A DNA stretch of 64,000 nucleotides, taken from positions 81,344-145,343 of the forward strand of contig JAPLFH010000054.1 of NCBI GenBank assembly GCA_026390815.1. Reading direction: 5' to 3'. The position numbers and the translations under genes were made by a program. This document shows, in pieces, positions 37,104 to 45,481 of this stretch; within the stretch, counting starts at the first letter, position 1, and the number at the start of each line of letters is the position of its first letter. The notes under the pieces are model-generated. The model saw nothing but the letters and a program-made list of their open reading frames with translations, did no database searches and was not told where the DNA came from. The stretch is from Ignavibacteriales bacterium (lineage in GTDB: Bacteria > Bacteroidota > Ignavibacteria > Ignavibacteriales > SURF-24).

Positions 37104-37892
37104 ATGAAGAATCTAAAAAACTTCTTACATACAACTTTGTTATTAGTTATTCTTTTGTGCGGTTCATCGCTCGCACAATCTGTGGAAGCTCTTCTAAAAG
37201 AAGGTGATGAATTGACCGAAGAAAAGTTTGACAATCAAAAAGCATTGGAAAAATATCTTCAGGCAGATAAAATTTCACCTAAAAACTTTGATGTATACTG
37301 GCGAATAAGTCGGGCTTATGTTGATATTACCGAACATATGCCAGCTGTAACCGATGAACAAAAAGATGCGCAATTAGCAAAATATCAAATTGCTTATGAA
37401 TGGGCAGACAAATCAGTTAAACTTGCTCCTGATAAATCCGTTACTTATTTACGAAGAGCGATTGCTAATGGAAGAATTGCTTTGTTCAAAGGAGTATTTT
37501 CTGTAATTGGAATTGTGAATGGGGTTAGAGCTGATTTAGAAAAAGCAATTAAACTTGGCAATGGCGGTAACACAATTCAGGCAACTGCGCATTACGTACT
37601 TGGCAGAACACATGCTAAGGTATGCGAGAAAGCTTATCTGATAAGGTTGCCATTAGGATTAGGCTGGGGTGATACAGACATTGCTGAAAGTGAATATAAA
37701 AAAGCGATAGAGCTTCGTTCAAATTACAGAATGTTTTACATGGATCTTGCAAAGTTTTATGTTGAGGATGATGAATACCAGAAGGCAAAAGAGTATTTAG
37801 TAAAAGTTGAGAAATCACCAAAACAAGATGAAGATGATGACCGGCTTCTTGCAGAATCTAAAGCCTTGATGGAAAAGATTAAGAACAAATAA
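37104..37892 (+). CDS. Secreted TPR-repeat protein
   Basis: A 262-residue exported protein (signal MKNLKNFLHTTLLLVILLCGSSLAQ) with several tetratricopeptide-like helices. Examples are KALEKYLQADKISPKNFDVYWRISRAYVD, KYQIAYEWADKSVKLAPDKSVTYLRRAIANG and AESEYKKAIELRSNYRMFYMDLAKFYVE. The spacing resembles bacterial relatives of the RMDN microtubule-dynamics regulator proteins. It probably acts as a periplasmic protein-protein scaffold; no partner is evident. RBS CAGGAGTAA lies upstream. Confidence 0.78.
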   Translation: MKNLKNFLHTTLLLVILLCGSSLAQSVEALLKEGDELTEEKFDNQKALEKYLQADKISPKNFDVYWRISRAYVDITEHMPAVTDEQKDAQLAKYQIAYEWADKSVKLAPDKSVTYLRRAIANGRIALFKGVFSVIGIVNGVRADLEKAIKLGNGGNTIQATAHYVLGRTHAKVCEKAYLIRLPLGLGWGDTDIAESEYKKAIELRSNYRMFYMDLAKFYVEDDEYQKAKEYLVKVEKSPKQDEDDDRLLAESKALMEKIKNK

Positions 37893-37952
37893 ATTATTCT
37901 TTTATTGTTCATACTTATGTTCGGTTGCTTTATCCAAAGTTAGGAGAATTAT

Positions 37953-38651
37953 ATGAAAAAATTTACACTAACTATTGTTTTAATATTTAGTTTATTTCGA
38001 ATGATTAATGCCTCTACTTTTTTTTGTTTTCCTAACACAAGTTTTACAATACCAGAGATCGCTCGCCGAGCAGGTGTTTCAGCTTCATTCAAAGTAATAT
38101 TTGATGTAATAAATTTTGAAGCAACTAATATTAAAATAAGTTCTTTAGATAGTCTTTCTTACATTGGATTATATGAAAAAGCAAACATAGAAAATCTTAA
38201 AAATCTTATTTATCTCAAAGATACTTTGAATGCCGAATTAATATTCAGGTATATCATAACACCGGTGTGTAAAATAAATCGAGATTATGCTGAAGCGGTT
38301 TCTGATAATGAAATTCATTTTGTAAATCGTGAGGCTCAAGTACGAAAAAGTGGGCCACATGAAACTAACTGCAAAAAGTTCGATACTCTATTTATAAAAA
38401 CTGTTATCCGTTATCGACCTGGTTCATCTCATCCTTCAAATATTTTGGTTGAGCGTATTTTTGAAGATGGCAAAGACTCTTCAATAATTCATGTAAATAG
38501 TCATCCCGAATACGAAAGTGAAATATTAAAGATATCAAATCAATATTCTAAAGAATATTTTACAAATAGAGATTCCAAAATTAAATATTATTTTATTCGT
38601 TTTTTATTGTTGAGGGAAATTCCAGAGTGTAATGGGCGATATGAATTTTGA
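37953..38651 (+). CDS. Secreted protein with a TonB C-terminal-like segment
   Basis: A 232-residue protein with a signal peptide (MKKFTLTIVLIFSLFRMINAS). Residues about 33-55 (IPEIARRAGVSASFKVIFDV) match the pattern of the TonB/energy-transducing C-terminal domain (P-E-x-A-R-x-A-x-V, then a strand). The usual following strands are only weakly visible and the proline-rich linker is absent. The remainder (HFVNREAQVRKSGPHETNCKKFD onward) is unfamiliar. It is probably a periplasmic protein of unknown function. Base use is even more AT-rich than its neighbours. RBS TAGGAGAA supports the start. Confidence 0.6.
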   Translation: MKKFTLTIVLIFSLFRMINASTFFCFPNTSFTIPEIARRAGVSASFKVIFDVINFEATNIKISSLDSLSYIGLYEKANIENLKNLIYLKDTLNAELIFRYIITPVCKINRDYAEAVSDNEIHFVNREAQVRKSGPHETNCKKFDTLFIKTVIRYRPGSSHPSNILVERIFEDGKDSSIIHVNSHPEYESEILKISNQYSKEYFTNRDSKIKYYFIRFLLLREIPECNGRYEF

Positions 38652-38693
38652 TAGTAAACCTACTATTATTAAATTGTTGGTTGGAGTTGGTAA

Positions 38694-39437
38694 TTGAATA
38701 ATAGAGCAGAACTTTTAGAAAAACTAAAGAAAGCAGAAAATGTTTTGTTCTTTACCGGCGCAGGTATATCAGCCGAGAGCGGTATTTCCACTTTCCGTGG
38801 TGCGGATGGAATTTGGAATAAATTAAAACCGGAAGAACTTGCTAACTTCGATGCCTTCCTCAGAAATCCAAAGATGGTTTGGGAGTGGTACCAGTATAGA
38901 AGAAAAATAATTCACAATTCTAAACCAAATCCTGCTCATTTAGCCATCGTTGAGTGCGAGAAGTATTTTAAGGAAGTTGTGGTTGTTACACAAAATGTTG
39001 ATAACCTGCATTACCGGGCTGGAAGTAAAACAGTTCATGAATTGCACGGCAATATTGAAAGAAACTACTGTATTGATTGTAAAACATTTTACAACTCTCC
39101 CGATTTTGCAAATGAAGGTGATGCTCCAAGATGTAAATGCGGTGGACTTATTCGTCCTGATATTGTTTGGTTTGGAGAGTTTCTTCCACAGGATGCGTTC
39201 ACAGCATCTGAAACAGCAGCAGAAAAATGTGATATTTGTTTTGTTGTAGGAACATCCGCAGTTGTTTATCCGGCAGCTCAAATACCTCAGATTGCTCGTA
39301 AATTTGGCGCTTATTTAATTGAAATTAATTTAGATGAAACAGAGTTGACGTATTTAGTTGATTATTCATTTAAAGGAAAAGCTGGTGATATTTTACCGGA
39401 ATTATTGGAAGAAGTAAAGAAAGTAAAATCAGTGTAA
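38694..39437 (+). CDS. cobB: Sir2-family NAD-dependent protein deacylase
   Basis: A 247-residue sirtuin that removes acyl groups from lysines using NAD. Motifs present are GAGISAESGISTFRG, TQNVDNLHYRAG, the catalytic His in HELHGNIERNYC, the zinc cysteines (YCIDCK and RCKCGG) and VGTSAVVYPAAQI. The WEWYQYRR helix holds Tyr and Arg three residues apart, the pair that makes class III (SIRT5-like) sirtuins prefer succinyl or malonyl lysine. The start is a TTG at 38694, since no earlier ATG exists. It converges on queD. Confidence 0.93.
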   Translation: MNNRAELLEKLKKAENVLFFTGAGISAESGISTFRGADGIWNKLKPEELANFDAFLRNPKMVWEWYQYRRKIIHNSKPNPAHLAIVECEKYFKEVVVVTQNVDNLHYRAGSKTVHELHGNIERNYCIDCKTFYNSPDFANEGDAPRCKCGGLIRPDIVWFGEFLPQDAFTASETAAEKCDICFVVGTSAVVYPAAQIPQIARKFGAYLIEINLDETELTYLVDYSFKGKAGDILPELLEEVKKVKSV

Positions 39438-39496
39438 ATAAGTTGAATTATGTTATTCACAGTTATTAATTTTCGAAATTCAGAATCCATTGTTCG

Positions 39497-39913
39497 TTAT
39501 TCAAAATTCTTTTCAGCTTCAGCATAATCAAATTCAGTTTCATAAATCCTGGCTTTAATGGATTTGACATTTTGTGGAAGTTTTATTGCAGCAATTTCCT
39601 TTAAAATATATTTGGAAATATTTTCTGCGGTAGATTCGAAATCAACAATAACCATCTTCGAATTCAATTTTACCAATGCGTCCTTAAGTTCAACATCTTT
39701 GTTTGAAACCATGCAGGAGTGATCTATTTTTTCAATGATTGGTGAAATCATTTTTTCAAGATCGTAGTAGTCTATAACCATTCCGTTTTTATCTTCATCA
39801 CCAGATAATTCCAGTAACAATTTGTAAGTATGCCCGTGTAGATTTTTACATTTTCCTTTGTGGAATGATAAACGATGCCCCATTTCCCAGCGGAATTCTT
39901 TAGCTATTTTCAT
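39497..39913 (-). CDS. queD: 6-carboxytetrahydropterin synthase QueD/PTPS family
   Basis: About 138 residues. QueD makes 6-carboxy-tetrahydropterin from dihydroneopterin triphosphate for queuosine and 7-deazaguanine synthesis. The zinc-binding histidines and catalytic Cys appear in FRWEMGHRLSFHKGKCKNLHGHTYKL (quoted in part: GKCKNLHGHTYKL), with the catalytic Asp/His region VIDYYDLEKM and IDHSCM, and a Glu near the end (RIYETEFDYAEA). The ATG at 39911-39913 overlaps the queE stop by one base. The frame stays open 27 nt further upstream, but that part is within queE. Confidence 0.93.
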   Translation of the reverse strand: MKIAKEFRWEMGHRLSFHKGKCKNLHGHTYKLLLELSGDEDKNGMVIDYYDLEKMISPIIEKIDHSCMVSNKDVELKDALVKLNSKMVIVDFESTAENISKYILKEIAAIKLPQNVKSIKARIYETEFDYAEAEKNFE

Positions 39914-40551
39914 TAAACACCTTTTGTTGATGGTTCCCAAATGTACTTATGTAGCTGAAGCTGGAATCTTACATTCAGCCTATCTTCTAAAATCCAATTT
40001 ACCAAAGTTATCGGTTTAAGATCGCTAAAGACACAACCAAAAAGAATTTGATTTTTTTTATCCAATTGATATTCCTCAATAATTTTTTTTGTCCAATCAT
40101 AATCTTCTCTACTCCCGATAACAAATTTAACTTCATCAATTTGTTTAAGATAGTTTAAATTTTGGTAAAGGTTTTTCTTAACCATTTTACTTGAGGGACA
40201 TTTAAAATCCATAATTATTTTTACCCGTGGATCAACTTCTTGAATCGATAAACTGCCACTGGTCTCAAGCATTACTTCATAGCCACGATCGCTCAGCACT
40301 TTCATAAGTTCAAGAGATTCTTTTTGAACGAGAGGTTCTCCACCAGTAACTTCAACAAGATTACAATTGTATTGCTTTATCTCTTCAATAATTGAATCTA
40401 TGGTTTTATCCTTACCCTCAAAAAATGCATATTCTGTATCGCAATAGGAACACCGTAAATTGCAATAGGTAAGTCGGATAAAAACGCAAGGAAGTCCGAC
40501 TTTGCTGCTTTCCCCCTGGATGGAATAGAATATCTCATTTACTTTTAGCAT
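39913..40551 (-). CDS. queE: 7-carboxy-7-deazaguanine synthase QueE
   Basis: A 212-residue radical SAM enzyme catalysing the ring contraction to 7-carboxy-7-deazaguanine. The start VNEIFYSIQGESSKVGLPCVFIRL leads to the 4Fe-4S motif CNLRCSYCDTEY. VTGGEPLVQKESLELMKVL (GGEP) and DFKCPSS follow. It is upstream of queD on the minus strand and coupled to it, a minimal queuosine precursor operon. No preQ1 riboswitch is recognisable in the 256 nt before it (40552-40807), which it shares with the divergent rpsT. Confidence 0.95.
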   Translation of the reverse strand: MLKVNEIFYSIQGESSKVGLPCVFIRLTYCNLRCSYCDTEYAFFEGKDKTIDSIIEEIKQYNCNLVEVTGGEPLVQKESLELMKVLSDRGYEVMLETSGSLSIQEVDPRVKIIMDFKCPSSKMVKKNLYQNLNYLKQIDEVKFVIGSREDYDWTKKIIEEYQLDKKNQILFGCVFSDLKPITLVNWILEDRLNVRFQLQLHKYIWEPSTKGV

Positions 40552-40807
40552 TATTGTCTTTCATTTTACGGTTATAAAGATAAGTATCCGTACTTTATTT
40601 ATAAAGGGAATAACTACGGAAGCTTCAAAAATGGAAAGACAAAAAGGAGGCGATAAATACTGATTAATTGATCCGGTTCCCCTTTTGACTTCTGACATTT
40701 GAAGTAACAAGGCAAAAAATGAACTGAAATTTGATATTTTTGGAATTGGCAGAATAACCTAAAATATGTTATATTTTAACTGTAAAAAAAATAATTTAAG
40801 GACAGAA

Positions 40808-41089
40808 ATGGCTCATCACAAATCAGCTAAAAAAAGAATTAGAAGCAATGAAAGAAAAAGAGTGTTTAACCAGGCTGCTAGTTCCAAGATTAAAACTTTG
40901 ACAAAAAAAGTGCTAAATGCAGAAGATAAAACCGAAGTAGATAAAGTTTATAAAGAAGCAGTTGCCACAATAGATAGAAATGTAAATAAAGGTAGAATTC
41001 ATAAAAACACAGCGGCTAGAAAAAAATCAGCTTTAACCAAACATGTAAATTCTTTACCTGTTGCAGAGCCTGCGGCTGTTAAAGCATAA
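40808..41089 (+). CDS. rpsT: 30S ribosomal protein S20
   Basis: A 93-residue S20, a helical protein of the 30S body. The start AHHKSAKKRIRSNERKRVFN is the S20 signature, so ATG 40808 is preferred over an in-frame codon at 40766 that would add 14 unrelated residues. NKGRIHKNTAARKKSALTKHVN is the conserved C-terminal half. Monocistronic, ended by a strong hairpin. Confidence 0.96.
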   Translation: MAHHKSAKKRIRSNERKRVFNQAASSKIKTLTKKVLNAEDKTEVDKVYKEAVATIDRNVNKGRIHKNTAARKKSALTKHVNSLPVAEPAAVKA

Positions 41090-41112
41090 TTAGAAATAAA
41101 TTTTTGCAAAAT

Positions 41113-41141
41113 AAAAGCAATGCAAAAACTGCATTGCTTTT
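41113..41141. terminator. Bidirectional terminator between rpsT and the GlmU-like gene
   Basis: AAAAGCAATGCA (41113-41124) and TGCATTGCTTTT (41130-41141) form a perfect 12-bp stem with a 5-nt loop. A T-run on the plus strand and, by symmetry, an A-run before it suit termination from both sides. It sits between convergent genes. Confidence 0.85.
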
Positions 41142-41159
41142 TCTATATTCATAAGCAAA

Positions 41160-42668
41160 CTATAAACTACTTATGGCATCAATTCCTTCTGGCATAGGCA
41201 AATAAAATTTAACTGGCTGTAACTGCCCATCCCTTTTAATAATTCTTTCCACACGTTTTTTAATAATTACACTGTGTTCTATAAAAATATCATCTTCTAT
41301 TATCGAGCCGAAAATATAGCTGGTCCCTTTTATTAAAACATTCTTTCCAATAATTAAAGGAAAGTCATCGCTGCCGGTCATATTTACGCTTGATTCTATA
41401 CGGCTGTTTTCGCCAATAACAATATTTCCTTTAATAATATCACCTGAAAGAATTTCCACATTATTTTCAATAACAAAACTCTGGTTATAAAAACAGGAGA
41501 GATGTACATTTTCCCAAACAGTTACATTCTTACCAAAAACAACATTGCCGTTTACATAAACATTTTTTTTCAAAACAAGGTTGTAATTAAGTTTTACTCC
41601 GTTGCCGATATGTACTCCTTTACCAATCTCAATATCGAGTGGAATTCCTTTTTTATCCATTTCTAAAATTTCATCAATAACATTTTCATCGATAAAGAAA
41701 TCTTCTGGATCATTTATTTCAATTACATCCTTTAGTTTTTCATAAGCCAGGGAGCGCGCCAAAGCCTCCATTTCTCTTAAAACAGATTTGTTATTGAAAC
41801 CCATTAGAACATATTGATAGCATGGGCTAACAGCACCAACAACATATCCATTTTGATTGAATAAGGAAATAAGATCCGTAATATAAATTTCTTTCTGAAC
41901 GTTATCGTTGGTTAAACTGCCAATCAATTGGAATAATTTTTTAGAGTTAAATGCGTAGACACCTGAATTAAATTCATTATTATCAATTAATTCTTTTTTT
42001 GTATAAGAATAAATTTTGTTTTTATATTTTAATTTATATGGTTCATCTTCCTGCAAATGAAGAATATCCTTATGTTCAATAATCTCAATTACTTTGTCAA
42101 GATCATCACCGGAGGATTTACCATTTATATCCTTTGTTTTTACCCGGATAATTCTGCCGTAATTATTCAATTCGGGAGCACCTTTATAAATTCCGGTAAG
42201 CACCATCATATCGCAATGCGATTCAATAAATTTTTCTCTGAACATCGTAATTGTATTTTCATCGATCAAACCCATATCACCAGGCAGAACGTAAATAATT
42301 CCATCAAATCTTGCGGGATCAATCCGGTCTAACGCAACCTGAACAGCATGACCTGTACCATTTTGTTCTTCCTGCAAAGCAAACAATGTGTTTTTTCTTT
42401 TCCCAATTACTTCCATAACATCCCGGGCTTTTATTCCAACTACAATAATATTATTGATATCCGGGATTGCCTTAACGCAAGTGTTATACACTCTTTCAAC
42501 TGTTGGAATATTCCAAATACTGTGCAGCATTTTTGATCGATGAGATTTAATTCTTTTACCATGACCAGCCGCAAGTATAATAGCTGTTTCTTTGAATTGA
42601 AAATTAAAATCTGAAGATAATTCATCTACAGATTCGTACAGTTTTTTAGATTCTACCGTTTCTTCCAT
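41160..42668 (-). CDS. GlmU-like nucleotidyltransferase with left-handed beta-helix
   Basis: A 502-residue protein with an N-terminal UDP-GlcNAc pyrophosphorylase-type domain (IILAAGHGKRIKSHRSKMLH, EEQNGTGHAVQVAL, YVLPGDMGLID, NNYGRIIR, NSGVYAF). The C-terminal hexapeptide-repeat beta helix covers about 340-480 (IGNGVKLNYNLVLKKNVYVNGNVVFGKN). The N-terminal half probably activates N-acetylglucosamine-1-phosphate or a related sugar. The acetyltransferase half lacks the recognisable GlmU active-site block and ends differently (VKFYLPMPEGIDAISSL). So it is probably not a full bifunctional GlmU. A 25-residue N-terminal extension precedes the domain. Confidence 0.83.
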   Translation of the reverse strand: MEETVESKKLYESVDELSSDFNFQFKETAIILAAGHGKRIKSHRSKMLHSIWNIPTVERVYNTCVKAIPDINNIIVVGIKARDVMEVIGKRKNTLFALQEEQNGTGHAVQVALDRIDPARFDGIIYVLPGDMGLIDENTITMFREKFIESHCDMMVLTGIYKGAPELNNYGRIIRVKTKDINGKSSGDDLDKVIEIIEHKDILHLQEDEPYKLKYKNKIYSYTKKELIDNNEFNSGVYAFNSKKLFQLIGSLTNDNVQKEIYITDLISLFNQNGYVVGAVSPCYQYVLMGFNNKSVLREMEALARSLAYEKLKDVIEINDPEDFFIDENVIDEILEMDKKGIPLDIEIGKGVHIGNGVKLNYNLVLKKNVYVNGNVVFGKNVTVWENVHLSCFYNQSFVIENNVEILSGDIIKGNIVIGENSRIESSVNMTGSDDFPLIIGKNVLIKGTSYIFGSIIEDDIFIEHSVIIKKRVERIIKRDGQLQPVKFYLPMPEGIDAISSL

Positions 42669-42920
42669 TTTACCCCTTTAAAATATTTTTCATTTGAATC
42701 CGAATTGTTTTTCTAAGTAATTATAAAATAACTCAATAAAATTTCAAAGACAATTTTGCACAAGAAGTTTTCTTTTTGTTTATACTTTGGAAAAGATGAT
42801 TTATTTATGGTTTTGGACTATTTATGTTTGCTGTGGTTTCCTTGACAACCATGACTATTTTTGTTATGTTTTCACCCAATACAACGGCAAAAAAGTATTT
42901 ATAAAAATTGGAGAAGTTCT

Positions 42921-44330
42921 ATGAAGTTTTTTACTTTAAAAATAATAATTTCCTTTTTTTTATTCCTGAACGCTGCCTCATTTAGCCAAACTGGGGATTG
43001 GAAATATGTTCAGAAAATTTCCTTTCCAGCTACACTGGCAGATTCTACCATTAGTCCATATTCATGCGTAGTTGATTCAAAAGATAATTTGTGGATTATA
43101 TCAGCCCGGGTTACAAGCGCATCTGCACATAATGCACTTTTTAAAGCTGGACCGGAAGATACTTTATTAACAGAAGTAGTTGATTACACAGCCAAGGGTG
43201 ATACTTTAAATGTTAGAGCATTAATAGGTTTAACCGCAATAGATGATGATATTCTTGTTACCTCTAAATGTAATAAGTTAATTCATCCGGCTGGTGTATC
43301 CAGGGGATATTATTATTTAGATGGAGATACAAGTAAAGCAACTCTTTATGGCTTTAATATGGGCAATGCAGGATGGGGAACGGAAGTTTACGGTATTACA
43401 GCTACAAAGGATTCAATTGTATTTGCGGGTTTAGCTTACGGTGGAACTTCCATACGTGGTTATAATTTTTCTTTATCCAGAACTGCACCTGGTTATGCCG
43501 CATATATTGATATGGCTAGCTTAACTCCAGCAGAACCTGGTGGTCCAAATTCAGGTGGATTTGATATTATAAGAGATTGCGCTGTTGATCCAAATGAAGA
43601 TTACAATAACCCGGAAACAGTTTGGTACACTTCCAGAAATTCTTTAAATAGTACTAGTGCAAATGGTGGAATAGCAAGATGGGCAGGTGGAACACAAACC
43701 GATCCTAAAAGTTATGTTGGACAAAGAGTTACAGATGCCTCAAGCGATCTATCGGTTGGTTCCTGGATTCCTTATGGAATTACAATAGATAACAAACACA
43801 AACTTTGGGTTGCTGGAATAGATACAACCAGAAGATGGGTAAAAGCATTTGAGGTTGATAATTTTAACTTTGCTAATGCAGTGGAAGAATTACCGGCACA
43901 ATATAGTACATCTAACCCGGATCCAAATGGCGCTCCTTTACGTATGCCAACGGATGTGGCTTTTACAAAAGATGGTTATACAGCTTATGTAATAGATGCA
44001 GCTCAAAAGGCAGCTTACAGATTTTCTTCTAAACCCACTGGTGTTGAAAATGAAAAAACACAACCGATTTTGTTTGCACTTAAACAGAACTACCCAAACC
44101 CATTCAATCCTTCAACTGTAATCAGTTATTCGTTGCCAAAAGGTATGAATGTAAAATTGGTTGTAACAAATTCGCTTGGACAGGAAATAGCAACATTAAT
44201 TGATGGATTTAAGTTGGCTGGTAATTATTCAAAAACATTTAATGCGCAAAATCTTTCTAGCGGAATTTATTTTTATACCTTAAAAGCAGATAATCTGATG
44301 TTTAGCAAAAAGATGATGCTTGTTAGATAA
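42921..44330 (+). CDS. Secreted beta-propeller protein with T9SS sorting tail
   Basis: About 469 residues. Start ATG 42921 follows GGAGAAG and opens a signal peptide (MKFFTLKIIISFFLFLNAASFSQ); a frame open from 42861 adds unrelated residues. The mature protein has repeated strands with phrases such as SCVVDSKDNLWIISA, PYGITIDNKHKLWVAGID and MPTDVAFTKDGYTAYVIDA, as in NHL/SMP-30-type beta-propellers. It ends in a T9SS type A tail (KQNYPNPFNPSTVISYSLPK). It is surface-exposed with an unknown ligand. Confidence 0.82.
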   Translation: MKFFTLKIIISFFLFLNAASFSQTGDWKYVQKISFPATLADSTISPYSCVVDSKDNLWIISARVTSASAHNALFKAGPEDTLLTEVVDYTAKGDTLNVRALIGLTAIDDDILVTSKCNKLIHPAGVSRGYYYLDGDTSKATLYGFNMGNAGWGTEVYGITATKDSIVFAGLAYGGTSIRGYNFSLSRTAPGYAAYIDMASLTPAEPGGPNSGGFDIIRDCAVDPNEDYNNPETVWYTSRNSLNSTSANGGIARWAGGTQTDPKSYVGQRVTDASSDLSVGSWIPYGITIDNKHKLWVAGIDTTRRWVKAFEVDNFNFANAVEELPAQYSTSNPDPNGAPLRMPTDVAFTKDGYTAYVIDAAQKAAYRFSSKPTGVENEKTQPILFALKQNYPNPFNPSTVISYSLPKGMNVKLVVTNSLGQEIATLIDGFKLAGNYSKTFNAQNLSSGIYFYTLKADNLMFSKKMMLVR

Positions 44331-44344
44331 TTTTATTGGTTCTT

Positions 44345-44392
44345 GATGCTGGGTAATTGATTTGATAGAATGAGAAACTGTTATCCAGCATC
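44345..44392. terminator. Hairpin after the propeller gene
   Basis: GATGCTGGGTAA (44345-44356) pairs with TTATCCAGCATC (44381-44392), 12 bp with one G-T, 14 nt after the stop codon. The next 234 bases to 44626 hold no gene. They are very AT-rich and probably contain the promoter for the stress-protein gene. Confidence 0.6.
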
Positions 44393-44626
44393 CGATCTTA
44401 AATCACTTTTCTGTTGCCATTCTACTCCAGCTAAACTTTGTTATTAATTTTAATTCATGCCCCACTTTGTTCAATACACTCTATCAAATAATATATTTTT
44501 CAAAGTTACTGGAAAATAATTTTTGCACAATAATATTAACCAAGGAATTAGTCAACAATATTTTTATTATTTTAGCAAAAAGAATTTCATTCGTTATTTA
44601 TCAAAGAAAAATTGAGTAGAACCAAT

Positions 44627-45481
44627 ATGGAAAAAATATTTAAATGTCTTGGCTTGGCAATCACGTTTTCTCCAACGGGAAAAGCATTGCTGATGGAAGC
44701 AAAACGACTGCGCGATTTATTCGATTCAAAGATTGTATTCATTCATGTTGGGGAAAAGAACAAAGAAAAAGAAAAACAGTTGGTTGAATTGATTGGAGAC
44801 GCAGGATTTAGCAAAGATTCCTTCCAGCTTGAATGGGCGAAAGGCGATATAGCAAATGCGATTGTTAAAAAATGTGTAGAAACGAATATCGATTTATTGA
44901 TTGCAGGAGCTTTAGAAAAAGAAAATTTTGTAAAATATTATTTTGGTTCAGTTGCAAGAAAGCTAATGAGGGAAGCGCCTTGTTCATTATTAATTTACAT
45001 TTCGCCGTCAGAATCTCCCAAAAGTTTTAAGAAATTTAGTGTTTCTGTTGATTATACTCCACGTTGTGAAGAAACAATTAAAATTGCTCATAAATTTGCC
45101 CTGCTTGATAAAGCAAAAGAATTTATACTCGTCAGAGATTTTCAAGCACCTGCACTTGCTATGACGGTTCAGGATGCGGGTTCTACTGAGGAGGCTGAAA
45201 GAATTAGAAGTGAATGGGAAAAGGAAGAGCATGATAAAATGAATATGCTTGTTAAGGAGTTAAACTTAACCGGAATAAATATTAATATTGTTACCTTGTT
45301 TGGCAAAGAAGGTTGGGAAGCAAACAGATTTGTTGGAGCTGTTCAAAGTGATATTTTTGTTGTGTCTTCACCAGAAAAGAGATTGACTTTTCTTGATAGA
45401 ATTTTTCAGCATGACCTTGAATTTACAATTAAGGAATTACCCTGCCCATTGATGTTAATAAAAACTTTTAAGAACACTTAA
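44627..45481 (+). CDS. Tandem universal stress protein
   Basis: About 284 residues with two UspA-type domains. Domain 1 (about 1-142) reads GLAITFSPTGKALLMEAKRLRDLF, IVFIHVGE and LLIAGALEKENFVKYYFGSVARKLMREAPCSLLI, where the ATP-binding loop is altered from the usual G-x-x-G form. Domain 2 (about 145-284) contains KFSVSVDYTPRCEETIKIA and DIFVVSSPEKRLTFLDRIF. The ATG at 44627 is preferred over a TTG at 44612. The antiporter gene starts on the base after its stop codon, suggesting one operon and a regulatory link to ion transport. Confidence 0.85.
   Translation: MEKIFKCLGLAITFSPTGKALLMEAKRLRDLFDSKIVFIHVGEKNKEKEKQLVELIGDAGFSKDSFQLEWAKGDIANAIVKKCVETNIDLLIAGALEKENFVKYYFGSVARKLMREAPCSLLIYISPSESPKSFKKFSVSVDYTPRCEETIKIAHKFALLDKAKEFILVRDFQAPALAMTVQDAGSTEEAERIRSEWEKEEHDKMNMLVKELNLTGININIVTLFGKEGWEANRFVGAVQSDIFVVSSPEKRLTFLDRIFQHDLEFTIKELPCPLMLIKTFKNT

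Noticed and set aside
40552..40807. preQ1 riboswitch before queE
   Set aside because: No recognisable preQ1 aptamer core was found on the minus strand.
42834..42851. CCTTGACA sequence resembling the IS target hairpin
   Set aside because: Its flanks pair differently (TGGTT with AACCA) and the arms are too short to call it the same family.
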